Part shown: positions 52,339 to 62,402 of the stretch, one piece after another | How the letters are laid out: every line of letters begins with the position of its first letter | Position numbering within the stretch: the first letter of the stretch is position 1 | From: Muriicola jejuensis | GTDB lineage: Bacteria > Bacteroidota > Bacteroidia > Flavobacteriales > Flavobacteriaceae | DNA: 64,000 bases | Reading direction: 5' to 3' | Assembly: GCF_010671595.1 (NCBI RefSeq) | Contig: NZ_JAABOP010000004.1 | Coordinates: 124,001 to 188,000, forward strand | The notes under the pieces: model-generated | Database searches by the model: none | What the model was told of the DNA's origin: nothing | The model's input: only the letters and a program-made list of their open reading frames with translations | Position numbers and translations under genes: made by a program

Positions 52339-54444
52339 ATGAAAACGGATCTGCTGCAAACCCCGATCACGTATCTCAAAGGGGTGGGCCCCAACAGGGC
52401 CCAGGTGTTGCAGTCAGAGTTGGGTATTGCTACCTTTGATGACCTCCTGAATTTTTTCCCCAACCGGTATATTGACAAAACCCGCTACTACAAGATCTCG
52501 GAACTCGAACGCAATGCAGCAGAGGTACAAATCATCGGGAAGATCATCCACATCAAGACCGTAGAACAAAAAAAAGGCCGGCGCCTCGTCGCCAAATTTA
52601 TCGATGATACAGGGGAAATGGAATTGGTCTGGTTTCGCGGCCACAAATGGATCAAAGAACAGCTTCAACTTAACGTACCCTATGTGATCTTCGGCAGGAC
52701 CAACTGGTTCAACGGGGTCTTTTCCATGCCTCACCCTGAGATGGAGTTGTTGTCTTCTCATGAACAGGGATTGCGGATACACATGCAGCCTATTTATCCT
52801 TCCACAGAAAAGCTGAGCAACAAAGGGATCACCAACAGGGTGATCAGCCATATGGTGCAACAGCTATTCGCAGAGACCAGGGGCGTTTTCAGAGAGACCC
52901 TCTCCCCAGATGTCATAGGGGAACTGAAACTGGTCTCCCGATCTGAGGCCCTGTTCAATATCCATTTCCCTCAGGACCAGAAAAAGCTGGCCAGGGCACA
53001 GTTCCGTTTGAAACTGGAAGAGCTTTTCTTCGTACAGATACAGCTGATCTCCAAAAATCTCCTGAGGAAGAAAAAGATCCGGGGCCTGCCCTTTGAACGC
53101 GTGGGCGAACACTTCAACACCTTCTACCAGGAATACCTTCCCTTTGAGTTGACGGGTGCTCAGCAAAAGGTGATAAAGGAAATAAGGGCCGACCTCGGCA
53201 GCAATGCCCAGATGAACAGGTTGTTACAGGGGGATGTGGGATCGGGCAAGACCATCGTTGCCCTCATGAGCATGTTGCTGGCACTCGATAATGGATACCA
53301 GTCCTGTCTTATGGCCCCGACTGAGATCCTGGCCAACCAGCATTACAATAGCCTGAAGGAGATCATCGGGGATATGAATATCAACATCGCCCTCCTTACG
53401 GGCTCCGTTAAAAAATCGGAACGCAAAGGAATACACGAATCCCTGGAAGATGGCTCTCTCCATATCCTGGTGGGTACACATGCCGTACTGGAGCACAAGG
53501 TCCAATTCAACAATCTTGGATTGGCCATCATAGACGAACAGCACCGGTTTGGAGTGGCCCAGCGCTCCAAACTCTGGCATAAGAATGATATTCCGCCCCA
53601 CATCCTGGTTATGACCGCCACCCCTATTCCCAGAACGCTGGCCATGAGCCTTTACGGGGACCTCGATATTTCTGTGATAGATGAACTCCCTCCGGGCAGG
53701 AAACCTGTAAAGACCGTACACCGGTACGATACCAACCGACTGAAAGTGTTCAGGTTCCTTAAGGATGAGATCAAGAAGGGCCGACAAGTCTATATCGTTT
53801 ACCCCCTTATACAGGAATCACAAGCCCTGGATTACAAGGATCTCATGGATGGGTACGAGAGTATCTCCAGAGAATTTCCCCTACCCGAATACCGGATCTC
53901 CATCGTCCACGGACAGATGAAATCAGAGGATAAAGATATTGAGATGGCCCGGTTCGTTAAAGGAGAGACGCAGATCATGGTGGCGACCACGGTGATCGAA
54001 GTCGGGGTCAACGTGCCAAACGCAACTGTGATGATCATTGAAAGTGCTGAGAGGTTCGGCCTATCCCAACTCCATCAGCTCAGAGGTCGCGTTGGAAGGG
54101 GGGGCGATCAGAGCTACTGTATCCTGATGACGGGTCACAAGCTTACGGCTGAGGCCAAAACGCGCATAGAGACCATGACCGCGACCAATGACGGCTTCGA
54201 GATCGCTGAAGTGGATCTGAGGTTGAGGGGGCCGGGAGACCTTATGGGAACCCAGCAGAGTGGTTTGCTCAATCTGAAGATCGCCGATATTGTCAGGGAC
54301 AATGATATCCTGAAAACGGCGCGCTTCTATGCACTTCGCATATTGCAGGAAGATCCGGATCTGGCCCTGGAAAAAAACCTCCCGATCAGGCAGACCTATG
54401 CCGAACTTCTCAGGCACAGGAATATCTGGAATTACATCAGCTAG
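52339..54444 (+). CDS. recG: ATP-dependent DNA helicase RecG
   Basis: Fork-reversal helicase of 701 residues. The N-terminal wedge/OB domain has PITYLKGVGPNRAQVLQSELG and RNAAEVQIIGKIIHIKTVEQ. The helicase core has Walker A QGDVGSGKTIVAL, DEQH in LAIIDEQHRFGVAQR, motif III MTATPIPRTLAMSLYGD, and motif VI QLHQLRGRVGRGGDQSYC. The C-terminal LRGPGDLMGTQQSG is the typical RecG end. Length and all motifs are normal. It diverges from the M1 peptidase gene. No perfect -7 box was found for it. Confidence 0.97.
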   Translation: MKTDLLQTPITYLKGVGPNRAQVLQSELGIATFDDLLNFFPNRYIDKTRYYKISELERNAAEVQIIGKIIHIKTVEQKKGRRLVAKFIDDTGEMELVWFRGHKWIKEQLQLNVPYVIFGRTNWFNGVFSMPHPEMELLSSHEQGLRIHMQPIYPSTEKLSNKGITNRVISHMVQQLFAETRGVFRETLSPDVIGELKLVSRSEALFNIHFPQDQKKLARAQFRLKLEELFFVQIQLISKNLLRKKKIRGLPFERVGEHFNTFYQEYLPFELTGAQQKVIKEIRADLGSNAQMNRLLQGDVGSGKTIVALMSMLLALDNGYQSCLMAPTEILANQHYNSLKEIIGDMNINIALLTGSVKKSERKGIHESLEDGSLHILVGTHAVLEHKVQFNNLGLAIIDEQHRFGVAQRSKLWHKNDIPPHILVMTATPIPRTLAMSLYGDLDISVIDELPPGRKPVKTVHRYDTNRLKVFRFLKDEIKKGRQVYIVYPLIQESQALDYKDLMDGYESISREFPLPEYRISIVHGQMKSEDKDIEMARFVKGETQIMVATTVIEVGVNVPNATVMIIESAERFGLSQLHQLRGRVGRGGDQSYCILMTGHKLTAEAKTRIETMTATNDGFEIAEVDLRLRGPGDLMGTQQSGLLNLKIADIVRDNDILKTARFYALRILQEDPDLALEKNLPIRQTYAELLRHRNIWNYIS

Positions 54445-54502
54445 GGTAGATTCTCGCAAATACGTAGGTCCGCCTCAGGTTGAACGTCGTAATTTCGAAG
54501 GG

Positions 54503-54519
54503 GTGAAATTTCATTTCAC
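54503..54519. promoter_or_regulatory. Palindrome at the leuC promoter, possible operator
   Basis: GTGAAAT, TTC, ATTTCAC: perfect 7-base arms with a 3-base centre, ending 13 bases before the leuC -7 box, where the -33 element should lie. It could be a regulator site for the leu operon. Confidence 0.4.
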
Positions 54520-54531
54520 ATCCCTATTTTA

Positions 54532-54539
54532 TAGCTTTG
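54532..54539 (+). promoter_or_regulatory. -7 box of the leuCDAB operon
   Basis: TAGCTTTG is an exact TAnnTTTG match; transcription would start near 54545 with about a 10-base leader to ATG 54555. There is no room for a leader peptide or attenuator after it. Confidence 0.62.
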
Positions 54540-54554
54540 GTAGCTTAGAAGAAC

Positions 54555-55976
54555 ATGAATATGAGTACAGGAAGAACACTGTTTGACAAAGTTTGGGACG
54601 CCCATGTGGTCCGCAAAATAGAGCAGGGACCCGATGTGTTGTTCATTGACCGTCACCTGGTCCATGAAGTCACGAGTCCGGTTGCATTCCTCGGGATGAA
54701 GAAGCGAAACAAAAAAGTGCTTTATCCGGAACGGACCTTTGCCACAGCTGACCATAATACGCCTACCCGGAACCAGCACCTCCCGGTTAAAGATCCCCTT
54801 TCGGCAAATCAACTAAGGGCCCTGGAGGAGAATGCGAAAGAACATGGGATACCCTACTGGGGACTGGGCCATAAGAAAAATGGGATCGTTCATGTGATCG
54901 GCCCGGAGAACGGAATTACCTTGCCCGGTGTCACCGTGGTCTGCGGAGACTCCCATACGTCTACTCACGGCGCTTTCGGGGCGATCGCCTTTGGGATCGG
55001 AACCTCGGAGGTGGAAATGGTGCTCTCTACGCAATGCATCATGCAGCCAAAACCAAAGAGGATGAGGATCACCATAGACGGGCAGTTGAACAAAGCGGTT
55101 ACCCCCAAGGATGTTGCTCTTTATATCATTTCCCAGCTTACGACCTCCGGAGCCACCGGTTATTTTGTGGAATACGCCGGAGAAGTTTTCAGCAATATGT
55201 CCATGGAAGGCCGGATGACAGTCTGTAACCTGAGTATAGAGATGGGCGCACGTGGTGGGATGGTCGCTCCGGATCGCAAGACGTTTGAATATATCAAGGG
55301 AAGGGAATACACCCCAAAAGGAGAGGCCTGGGAGAAGGCAATGGACTACTGGAGTACCTTGTATTCCGATGAGAATGCCCAATTTGACAAAGAGGTCGTA
55401 TTCGACGGATCCACAATAGAACCCATGATCACGTATGGGACCAACCCGGGTATGGGCATCGGTATTTCTTCCGGTATCCCGACGGCCGAATCTTTGGACG
55501 GTGGGGTAGCTACTTATCGTAAATCCCTGGAATACATGGATTTCAAGGAAGGCGAGGCCATGCTGGGTAAAAAGATCGACTTTGTCTTTCTGGGCAGTTG
55601 TACGAATGGTAGAATCGAGGACTTCAGGGCTTTTGCGGAAGTGGTCAAAGGTCGAAAGAAGGCCGATCATGTCACCGCCTGGCTAGTCCCGGGATCACAT
55701 CAGGTGGAAGAGGCCATCAAAAAAGAAGGAATCCTCGAGATCCTAGAAAAGGCCGGTTTCGAATTGAGGGAACCCGGGTGTTCTGCATGTCTGGCCATGA
55801 ACGACGATAAGATCCCGGCGGGAAAATACGCAGTAAGTACATCCAACAGGAATTTTGAAGGCAGGCAGGGGCCCGGAGCCCGCACCTTGCTCGCCAGTCC
55901 GCTTGTGGCCGCGGCCGCTGCGGTGACCGGAAGGGTGACAGACCCCAGGGAACTGATGGAATTAGAAACCGCTTAA
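54555..55976 (+). CDS. leuC: 3-isopropylmalate dehydratase large subunit
   Basis: Large subunit of isopropylmalate isomerase, which holds the [4Fe-4S] cluster and carries out the second leucine step with LeuD. The 473 residues show [17 protein letters not shown], the [14 protein letters not shown] block, and cluster cysteines in [12 protein letters not shown] and [11 protein letters not shown]. The start may be ATG 54555 or the second ATG at 54561. It is first in leuC-leuD-leuA-leuB. Confidence 0.97.
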   Translation: MNMSTGRTLFDKVWDAHVVRKIEQGPDVLFIDRHLVHEVTSPVAFLGMKKRNKKVLYPERTFATADHNTPTRNQHLPVKDPLSANQLRALEENAKEHGIPYWGLGHKKNGIVHVIGPENGITLPGVTVVCGDSHTSTHGAFGAIAFGIGTSEVEMVLSTQCIMQPKPKRMRITIDGQLNKAVTPKDVALYIISQLTTSGATGYFVEYAGEVFSNMSMEGRMTVCNLSIEMGARGGMVAPDRKTFEYIKGREYTPKGEAWEKAMDYWSTLYSDENAQFDKEVVFDGSTIEPMITYGTNPGMGIGISSGIPTAESLDGGVATYRKSLEYMDFKEGEAMLGKKIDFVFLGSCTNGRIEDFRAFAEVVKGRKKADHVTAWLVPGSHQVEEAIKKEGILEILEKAGFELREPGCSACLAMNDDKIPAGKYAVSTSNRNFEGRQGPGARTLLASPLVAAAAAVTGRVTDPRELMELETA

Positions 55977-55989
55977 AAAAGAATAGATT

Positions 55990-56586
55990 ATGGCATACGA
56001 TAAGTTTGACGTACTGACCAGCACCGCCGTCCCCCTCCCCATAGAAAACGTGGATACGGACCAGATCATCCCTGCCCGTTTCCTAAAAGCAACGGAGCGA
56101 AAGGGGTTTGGAGACAACCTTTTCAGGGATTGGCGATACCATACAGATAATACTCCCAAAGAACATTTTGTCCTCAACAATCCTATTTACGGGGGAAAGA
56201 TCCTGGTGGGGGGAAAGAACTTTGGTTCCGGTTCCTCCAGGGAACATGCGGCCTGGGCGATCTACGACTACGGTTTCCGTTGCGTGGTCTCCAGTTTCTT
56301 TGCAGACATCTTCCGCAACAACTGCCTGAATATTGGTGTATTACCGGTACAGGTGAGCCCTGCATTTCTGCAGCGGATCTTTGAAGAGATCGAGAAGGAT
56401 CCCAAAGCCGCATTCACCGTGGAACTCCAGAAACAGACCATCACTATTGAGGCCACCGGGGAGAAGGAGGAATTTGAGATCAATTCCTATAAAAAAGAGA
56501 ACATGCTCAACGGGTATGACGATATCGACTATCTGATAAGCATGAAAGACGAGATCAAGGCCTTTGAGAGTGGTCTGCCCCTTTAA
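55990..56586 (+). CDS. leuD: 3-isopropylmalate dehydratase small subunit
   Basis: Swivelling small subunit of isopropylmalate isomerase, 198 residues. Typical features are [19 protein letters not shown] at the start, the substrate-binding [21 protein letters not shown] loop, and [19 protein letters not shown]. It follows leuC by 13 bases and precedes leuA by 12; LeuC and LeuD work as a complex. Confidence 0.97.
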   Translation: MAYDKFDVLTSTAVPLPIENVDTDQIIPARFLKATERKGFGDNLFRDWRYHTDNTPKEHFVLNNPIYGGKILVGGKNFGSGSSREHAAWAIYDYGFRCVVSSFFADIFRNNCLNIGVLPVQVSPAFLQRIFEEIEKDPKAAFTVELQKQTITIEATGEKEEFEINSYKKENMLNGYDDIDYLISMKDEIKAFESGLPL

Positions 56587-56598
56587 AATGTTATCAAA

Positions 56599-58179
56599 AT
56601 GCCTGAAACAACTTCAGTAGCGGCAAAAAAGGCAACGGGGACTTCCCAAAAGGGTAAGCCGAAAGAACGCAGGACCATAGAGATCATGGACACTACGCTC
56701 AGGGACGGCGAACAGACCTCCGGGGTGTCCTTTTCGGCTTCAGAAAAGCTGACCCTTGCCAGGCTTTTGTTGGAAGAACTGAAGGTAGACCGTATCGAGA
56801 TCGCTTCGGCCAGGGTCTCTGAGGGTGAATTTCAGTCTGTAAAACAGATCCTGGAATGGGCCCGGGAAAAAGGGTTCGAGGAGAGGGTTGAAGTACTCAC
56901 CTTCGTAGACAATGGCCTTTCCATACAATGGATGCAGGATGCAGGGGCCAGGGTGCAAAACCTGTTGACCAAAGGGTCCTTAAATCACCTGACCCACCAG
57001 TTGAAAAAGACGCCGGAAAAACATTTTGAAGAGATCGGGGAAGTCATTCACCTGGCTCAATCCGTCGGAATATCCACCAACGTATACCTCGAGGATTGGA
57101 GCAATGGCATGCGCAACTCCCCGGAGTACGTGTTCACATTTCTGGATTTTTTGGCTACACAGCCTGTCAGGCGAATCCTTTTGCCGGACACCCTTGGGGT
57201 GCTAACCCCTGGAGAGACCGGGGACTTTATCTCCAGGATCGTCAAGCGTTATCCAAACATCCATTTTGATTTCCACGGACATAACGATTATGACCTCAGT
57301 GTGGCCAATGTCATGGAAGCACTGAAGGCCGGATGCCACGGACTCCACCTCACTGTCAACGGCATGGGTGAAAGGGCGGGAAATGCCCCCCTGGCCAGTG
57401 TGGTAGCGGTGATCAATGATTTTTTACCGGAATACAGGATCAACGTAGAGGAATCCTCCCTTTTTAAAGTGAGCAAACTCGTTTCGGCCTTCACCGGTTT
57501 CGGCATCCCTGCAAATAAGCCTATTGTCGGAGATAATGTTTTCACTCAAACAGCTGGTATACATGCAGATGGAGATAATAAAAAGAACTTATACTTCAAT
57601 GATCTTCTGCCCGAAAGGTTCGGTAGGAAACGCAAATATGCCCTGGGAAAGACCTCCGGAAAGGCCAATATTCAAAAGAACTTGCAGGAATTAGGGCTCA
57701 CTCTCAATGAAGAGGAGATCCGCAAGGTAACAGCCAGGATCATTGAGCTGGGCGATAAAAAAGAGAAGGTCACCAAGGATGATCTGCCTTACATCATTTC
57801 CGATGTGCTCGACAGCGATAACTACCAACACAAGGTGGTCGTAAAATCCTATGTCCTGACACACGCCAAGGGTCTCAAACCCTCCACGACTATTTGCGTA
57901 GACATCGAAGGAGAAGTGTTTGAGGAAAATGCACAGGGAGACGGGCAGTTCGACGCCTTTATGAACGCCCTTAGAAAGGTGTACCGCGCTAAAAAAAGAA
58001 ATCTGCCCAATCTTGTGGACTATGCCGTCCGCATCCCGCCGGGGAGCAACTCGGATGCGCTGTGCGAGACCCTGATCACCTGGCAGGAGGGGGAAAAGGA
58101 ATTCACAACCCGCGGGCTCGATTCTGATCAGACCGTATCAGCAATAAAAGCCACAGAAAAGATGCTCAACATTATTTGA
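56599..58179 (+). CDS. leuA: 2-isopropylmalate synthase-like enzyme
   Basis: Claisen condensation enzyme of 526 residues with a DRE-TIM barrel (MDTTLRDGEQTSGVSFSASEK; metal-binding HGHNDYDLSVAN) and a C-terminal LeuA-type regulatory domain (KVVVKSYVLTHAKGLKPSTTICVDIEG). Its place in the leu operon makes 2-isopropylmalate synthase the best call, the first committed step of leucine synthesis. The Bacteroidota form is divergent from E. coli LeuA and related enzymes make citramalate, so the substrate should be held slightly open. An N-terminal Lys-rich extension of about 25 residues precedes the barrel. Feedback by leucine is likely through the C-terminal domain. Confidence 0.9.
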   Translation: MPETTSVAAKKATGTSQKGKPKERRTIEIMDTTLRDGEQTSGVSFSASEKLTLARLLLEELKVDRIEIASARVSEGEFQSVKQILEWAREKGFEERVEVLTFVDNGLSIQWMQDAGARVQNLLTKGSLNHLTHQLKKTPEKHFEEIGEVIHLAQSVGISTNVYLEDWSNGMRNSPEYVFTFLDFLATQPVRRILLPDTLGVLTPGETGDFISRIVKRYPNIHFDFHGHNDYDLSVANVMEALKAGCHGLHLTVNGMGERAGNAPLASVVAVINDFLPEYRINVEESSLFKVSKLVSAFTGFGIPANKPIVGDNVFTQTAGIHADGDNKKNLYFNDLLPERFGRKRKYALGKTSGKANIQKNLQELGLTLNEEEIRKVTARIIELGDKKEKVTKDDLPYIISDVLDSDNYQHKVVVKSYVLTHAKGLKPSTTICVDIEGEVFEENAQGDGQFDAFMNALRKVYRAKKRNLPNLVDYAVRIPPGSNSDALCETLITWQEGEKEFTTRGLDSDQTVSAIKATEKMLNII

Positions 58180-58201
58180 TCTCCAGATAGAAACAAGACG
58201 T

Positions 58202-59257
58202 ATGGAATTGAACATAGCCCTTTTGGCCGGGGATGGTATCGGCCCTGAAGTGATTGCCCAGGCCGTGAAAGTATGCGATGCCGTAGCAGACAAATACAAC
58301 CATAAGATACACTGGAGGCCGGCCCTGACCGGTGCTGCCGCGATCGATGCGGTAGGGGATCCCTATCCCGAAGAGACCCACGCAATCTGTGCCAGCTCGG
58401 ATGCCGTATTATTCGGCGCCATAGGTCATCCCAGGTTCGACAATGATCCATCGGCCAAGGTCAGACCCGAACAGGGCCTACTAAAAATGAGGCAAAAACT
58501 GGGGCTTTTCGCCAATGTCAGACCCACATTTACCTTTCCTTCCCTGATCGACAGATCCCCTCTGAAAAGAGAAAGGATCGAGGGCACGGATCTCGTTTTT
58601 CTCAGAGAACTCACCGGGGGTATCTATTTTGGCAAAAGAGGGCGGGAAGATGATGGTGAGACTGCTTTTGACACCTGTACCTACACCCGGAAGGAAGTAC
58701 AAAGACTGGCTAAAAAGGGATTTGAGATGGCCATGAAGCGATCTAAAAAACTTTGCTGTGTGGATAAGGCCAACGTACTCGAATCATCCAGATTATGGAG
58801 GGAGACGGTACAGGCCATGGAAAAGGAATACCCTGAAGTGCAGGTGTCCTATGAATTTGTTGATGCGGTGGCTATGCGTCTGGTACAGTGGCCAAATTCA
58901 TACGACGTACTCATCACAGAAAACCTGTTCGGCGATATCCTTACGGATGAAGCTTCCGTGATCTCAGGATCGATGGGCCTGATGCCCTCCGCTTCCCTGG
59001 GGGAATCTATAGGGCTGTATGAGCCTATCCATGGTTCCTACCCACAGGCCGCCGGCAAAGACATCGCAAATCCCCTTGCTACTGTATTGTCTGCTGCCAT
59101 GATGTTCGATGATTTTGGTTTGTTCCAAGAAGCCGAAGCGATCAGGGATGTGGTGAACCGATCCCTTTCTGAAGGAGTGGTCACAGAAGACCTGGCAGAT
59201 AAAGGAAAGTCCTATAAGACCAGCGAAGTGGGCAACTGGCTGGCTAAACACCTATAA
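58202..59257 (+). CDS. leuB: 3-isopropylmalate dehydrogenase
   Basis: NAD-dependent beta-decarboxylating dehydrogenase of 351 residues. It has the LLAGDGIGPEV start, the substrate-binding Arg cluster around RPTFTFPSLIDRSPLKRERIEGTD, the metal Asp in LITENLFGDILTDEA, and a GSYPQAAGKDIANP nucleotide loop. Last gene of leuCDAB; it converges on gapN with 15 bases between, and no terminator is obvious there. Confidence 0.97.
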   Translation: MELNIALLAGDGIGPEVIAQAVKVCDAVADKYNHKIHWRPALTGAAAIDAVGDPYPEETHAICASSDAVLFGAIGHPRFDNDPSAKVRPEQGLLKMRQKLGLFANVRPTFTFPSLIDRSPLKRERIEGTDLVFLRELTGGIYFGKRGREDDGETAFDTCTYTRKEVQRLAKKGFEMAMKRSKKLCCVDKANVLESSRLWRETVQAMEKEYPEVQVSYEFVDAVAMRLVQWPNSYDVLITENLFGDILTDEASVISGSMGLMPSASLGESIGLYEPIHGSYPQAAGKDIANPLATVLSAAMMFDDFGLFQEAEAIRDVVNRSLSEGVVTEDLADKGKSYKTSEVGNWLAKHL

Positions 59258-59272
59258 AAACTATTTACTTCT

Positions 59273-60865
59273 TTACAGGATGTATTCCGTGCTGGTGAAA
59301 TTGGATAATTTGGTATCCAGCAACTGATTTACGGTGTCTTTATTGATCTCATTGTCCTTAAAGGCCAGGAGGGTTCGAATAGAGAATGACCGAAGGGCAT
59401 CGTGTACGCTAAGCGTGGATTGGGCAGAGTCCTTTCTTCCGGTAAAGGGATATACATCAGGACCCCTCTGGCAGGAACTGTTGAGGTTGACCCTGCAGAC
59501 CAGATTGGCCAGGGTATCGATCAGGGGTGCCAGAGCATAAACATCTTTCCCGAACAGGCTTACCTGCTGTCCGTAATTGCTCTCTGCCATATCGTCCAGG
59601 GGTTCTTCTATGTCCTTGAATGACAGGACCGGAATCACCGGACCAAATTGCTCTTCCTGGTATACGCGCATCTCCTTGGTTACCGGATACAGTACAGCAG
59701 GCCAAATGAAATTGTCGAAGTGCTTCCCTCCTTTTTCGTTCATGATCCTGGCGCCTTTTGCCAGGGCATCGTCAATGAGTTCCTGGATATAAGCGGGTTT
59801 ATCAGGTTCCGGTAAGGGGGTCAGCTTCACTCCTTCTTCCCATGGATTTCCGAATTTCAAGGCATCCACCCTGGAGGCGAATTGTGCCAGGAACTTCTCC
59901 CGTACTTCTTCATGCACATAGACGATCTTCAGGGCCGTACACCTTTGCCCGTTAAAGGAAAGGGTTCCGGTGAGGCATTCTTCCACGGTAAGGTCCATTT
60001 CCGCATCAGGCAGGATGATAGCGGGATTTTTGGCTTCCAACCCCAGCACCAGACGCAACCGGTTACTCTTGGGGTGTTGCTCCTGAAGGGCGTTGGCAGA
60101 TCGACTGTTGCCGATCAGAGCCAGCACATCCACCTTCCCGGTTTTCATGATGGGGGCGGCCACCGTCCTGCCCCTTCCGAAAAGGATATTGACCACGCCT
60201 TTGGGAAAACTGTTTCTAAAAGCTTCCAGCAGGGGTGTGATCAGCAGGACCCCGTGTTTGGCCGGCTTGAAAATAGCAGTATTTCCCATGATCAGGGCCG
60301 GGATCAGCAGCGCAAAGGTTTCGTTCAGGGGGTAATTGTAGGGCCCAAGGCAAAGTACAACTCCCAGAGGCCCACGCCTAATATGGGCATAAACCCCTTC
60401 GTGTTTCTGAAATTTGGCCGAATTCCGGTCGAGTTGTTTGTAATCCTCTATCGTATCGTAGATGTAGTCGACCGTACGATCGAATTCCTTCATGGAATCC
60501 GGAAGGGATTTTCCGATCTCCCACATCAGCAATTTTACGACTTCATCCCGTTTGGTCCTCATCTGGGATACAAATTTCTCCATGCATTCAATGCGATCCC
60601 TCACTTTCATGGTAGGCCAGATCCCCTTGCCCTGGTCATAGGCATTCAGAGCCCCCTCAAGGGCTTCCATTGCTTCGGCCTCACCCAGGTCCGGAATGCT
60701 GCCCAGGACCGTATGCGCATACTCTTCTGTGGAGGAAATTGTGGAAAACACCTCAGTGACATTCCCTTTCCAGGGCTTTAACTCCCCGTCCACCAAATAG
60801 GATCGATGATGTATCTTTTCCCCTATCCGATATTTTTCGGGGATGATCTCAGTCTCTGTGGCCAT
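59273..60865 (-). CDS. gapN: NADP-dependent glyceraldehyde-3-phosphate dehydrogenase-like (GapN) aldehyde dehydrogenase
   Basis: Aldehyde dehydrogenase of 530 residues closest to non-phosphorylating GapN, which turns glyceraldehyde-3-phosphate into 3-phosphoglycerate and makes NADPH. The catalytic Cys is in [12 protein letters not shown], the Glu in [12 protein letters not shown], and the Asn in [12 protein letters not shown]. The C-terminal [25 protein letters not shown] is characteristic of GapN. It lies 40 bases after ilvC in the same direction, with a promoter of its own overlapping the ilvC stop. Its NADPH could feed KARI, but that link is inferred. Confidence 0.88.
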   Translation of the reverse strand: MATETEIIPEKYRIGEKIHHRSYLVDGELKPWKGNVTEVFSTISSTEEYAHTVLGSIPDLGEAEAMEALEGALNAYDQGKGIWPTMKVRDRIECMEKFVSQMRTKRDEVVKLLMWEIGKSLPDSMKEFDRTVDYIYDTIEDYKQLDRNSAKFQKHEGVYAHIRRGPLGVVLCLGPYNYPLNETFALLIPALIMGNTAIFKPAKHGVLLITPLLEAFRNSFPKGVVNILFGRGRTVAAPIMKTGKVDVLALIGNSRSANALQEQHPKSNRLRLVLGLEAKNPAIILPDAEMDLTVEECLTGTLSFNGQRCTALKIVYVHEEVREKFLAQFASRVDALKFGNPWEEGVKLTPLPEPDKPAYIQELIDDALAKGARIMNEKGGKHFDNFIWPAVLYPVTKEMRVYQEEQFGPVIPVLSFKDIEEPLDDMAESNYGQQVSLFGKDVYALAPLIDTLANLVCRVNLNSSCQRGPDVYPFTGRKDSAQSTLSVHDALRSFSIRTLLAFKDNEINKDTVNQLLDTKLSNFTSTEYIL

Positions 60866-60881
60866 TTCGTATTGTTTTCCT

Positions 60882-60910
60882 TAAAGATACATTAATTTAA
60901 AACCATCAAA
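60882..60910 (-). promoter_or_regulatory. Promoter of gapN overlapping the ilvC stop
   Basis: On the minus strand TTTG (60907-60910), 17 bases, then TATCTTTA (60882-60889), the recurrent variant of TAnnTTTG. The -33 box lies inside the last codons of ilvC. Leader about 10 bases. Confidence 0.55.
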
Positions 60911-62381
60911 CAATGGGCTTCATGGCGGTCATGGAAGCCCTGAGCCTTGCGCCTACCTTTTCGACAGGATGCTCCCTTAGGGTCTTGTTGACCTCGATGA
61001 GTTTTGCGTTGGGCACCCCATTACCCCTGCCTTCTCCAAAGGCCTTGCCGATCACATCCGTATCGATCTTTTTCATAAAGTCTTTCAACAAGGGTTTGCA
61101 GGCGTGATCGAAGAGATAACACCCGTATTCCGCGGTGTCCGAAATGACGCGGTTCATCTCAAAGAGTTTTTTCCTCGCAATTGTATTGGCGATGAGCGGG
61201 GTCTCGTGAAGGGATTCGTAATAAGCCGATTCCCCTATGATACCCGACTCGGTCATGGCTTCATAAGCGAGCTCCACGCCTGCCCTCACAAAGGCTACCA
61301 TCAAAACCCCTTTGTCGTAATACTCCTGTTCAGAGATCTTCTGGTCTCCGGCCGGGGTCTTTTCAAAAGCAGTTTCTCCTGTAGCGGCCCTCCAGGTCAG
61401 GAGGTTCTTGTCATCATTCGCCCAGTCTTCCATCATGGTCTTTGAAAAATGCCCGCTCATGATGTCGTCCATATGCTTCTGGAACAACGGCCTCATGATC
61501 TCCTTCAATTCTTCTGAAAGATCAAAAGCCTTAATCTTTGCCGGATTGGAGAGCCTGTCCATCATGTTGGTGATACCCCCGTATTTCAATCCTTCGGTGA
61601 TCGTCTCCCACCCGTATTGGATAAGCTTGGAAGCATATCCGGGGTCGATCCCCTTTTCCAGCATCTTGTCAAAACAAAGGATGGAACCCGTTTGCAATAA
61701 ACCACACAGAATGGTCTGCTCTCCCATGAGGTCTGATTTTACCTCGGCCACGAAGGAAGATTCCAGCACCCCAGCCTTATGGCCTCCGGTTGCAGCCGCA
61801 TACGCCTTCGCCTGGGCCAGCCCTTTTCCTTCAGGATCGTTCTCCGGGTGAACGGCGATCAGGGTAGGAACCCCGAATCCCCTTTTGTACTCCTCTCTTA
61901 CTTCAGAACCAGGACTCTTGGGGGCCACCATGATCACCGTCAGGTCCTTCCTGATCTGCATGCCTTCTTCCACGATATTGAAACCATGGGAGTACGATAG
62001 GGTTGCCCCTTTCTTCATTAGCGGCATCACGCTCTTTATGACATGGGTATGCTGTTTGTCAGGGGTTAGGTTGATGAGCAGGTCTGCTGTAGGCACCAGT
62101 TCCTCATAGGTACCCACCTTAAACCCGTTTTCGGTGGCATTGATATAGGACGCCCGTTTTTCGGCTATCGCTGCCTCCCGAAGGGTGTAGGCAATATCCA
62201 GGCCCGAATCCCTCATGTTCAGCCCCTGGTTGAGGCCCTGGGCGCCACAGCCGATGATCACGATCTTTTTTCCCTTAAGAGCGGAAACTCCATCGGCAAA
62301 TTCGCTCGTGTCCATGAACCGGCATTTCCCCAGTTGTTTTAATTGATCCCGTAGTGAAAGAGTATTGAAATAATTTGTCAT
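60906..62381 (-). CDS. ilvC: Ketol-acid reductoisomerase (class II)
   Basis: KARI of 491 residues, the long class II form with two fused C-terminal knotted domains. The N-terminal Rossmann part has [19 protein letters not shown] with the following [15 protein letters not shown], whose Arg and Ser/Lys residues fit NADPH use. The metal site is in [13 protein letters not shown] and the C-terminal [17 protein letters not shown]. It converts acetolactate to dihydroxyisovalerate. It is third in ilvB-ilvN-ilvC, 21 bases after ilvN. Confidence 0.97.
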   Translation of the reverse strand: MTNYFNTLSLRDQLKQLGKCRFMDTSEFADGVSALKGKKIVIIGCGAQGLNQGLNMRDSGLDIAYTLREAAIAEKRASYINATENGFKVGTYEELVPTADLLINLTPDKQHTHVIKSVMPLMKKGATLSYSHGFNIVEEGMQIRKDLTVIMVAPKSPGSEVREEYKRGFGVPTLIAVHPENDPEGKGLAQAKAYAAATGGHKAGVLESSFVAEVKSDLMGEQTILCGLLQTGSILCFDKMLEKGIDPGYASKLIQYGWETITEGLKYGGITNMMDRLSNPAKIKAFDLSEELKEIMRPLFQKHMDDIMSGHFSKTMMEDWANDDKNLLTWRAATGETAFEKTPAGDQKISEQEYYDKGVLMVAFVRAGVELAYEAMTESGIIGESAYYESLHETPLIANTIARKKLFEMNRVISDTAEYGCYLFDHACKPLLKDFMKKIDTDVIGKAFGEGRGNGVPNAKLIEVNKTLREHPVEKVGARLRASMTAMKPIV

Positions 62382-62402
62382 GCGTAATCTGTTAGGTTCT
62401 CG

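Noticed and set aside
54813-55670. 285-codon open frame on the minus strand inside leuC
   Set aside because: It lies fully antisense to a clear leuC, its residue make-up is that of a codon shadow, and it has no recognisable motif.
59882-60781. 299-codon open frame on the plus strand opposite gapN
   Set aside because: Antisense shadow of an aldehyde dehydrogenase gene with conserved catalytic motifs; no sensible protein features.
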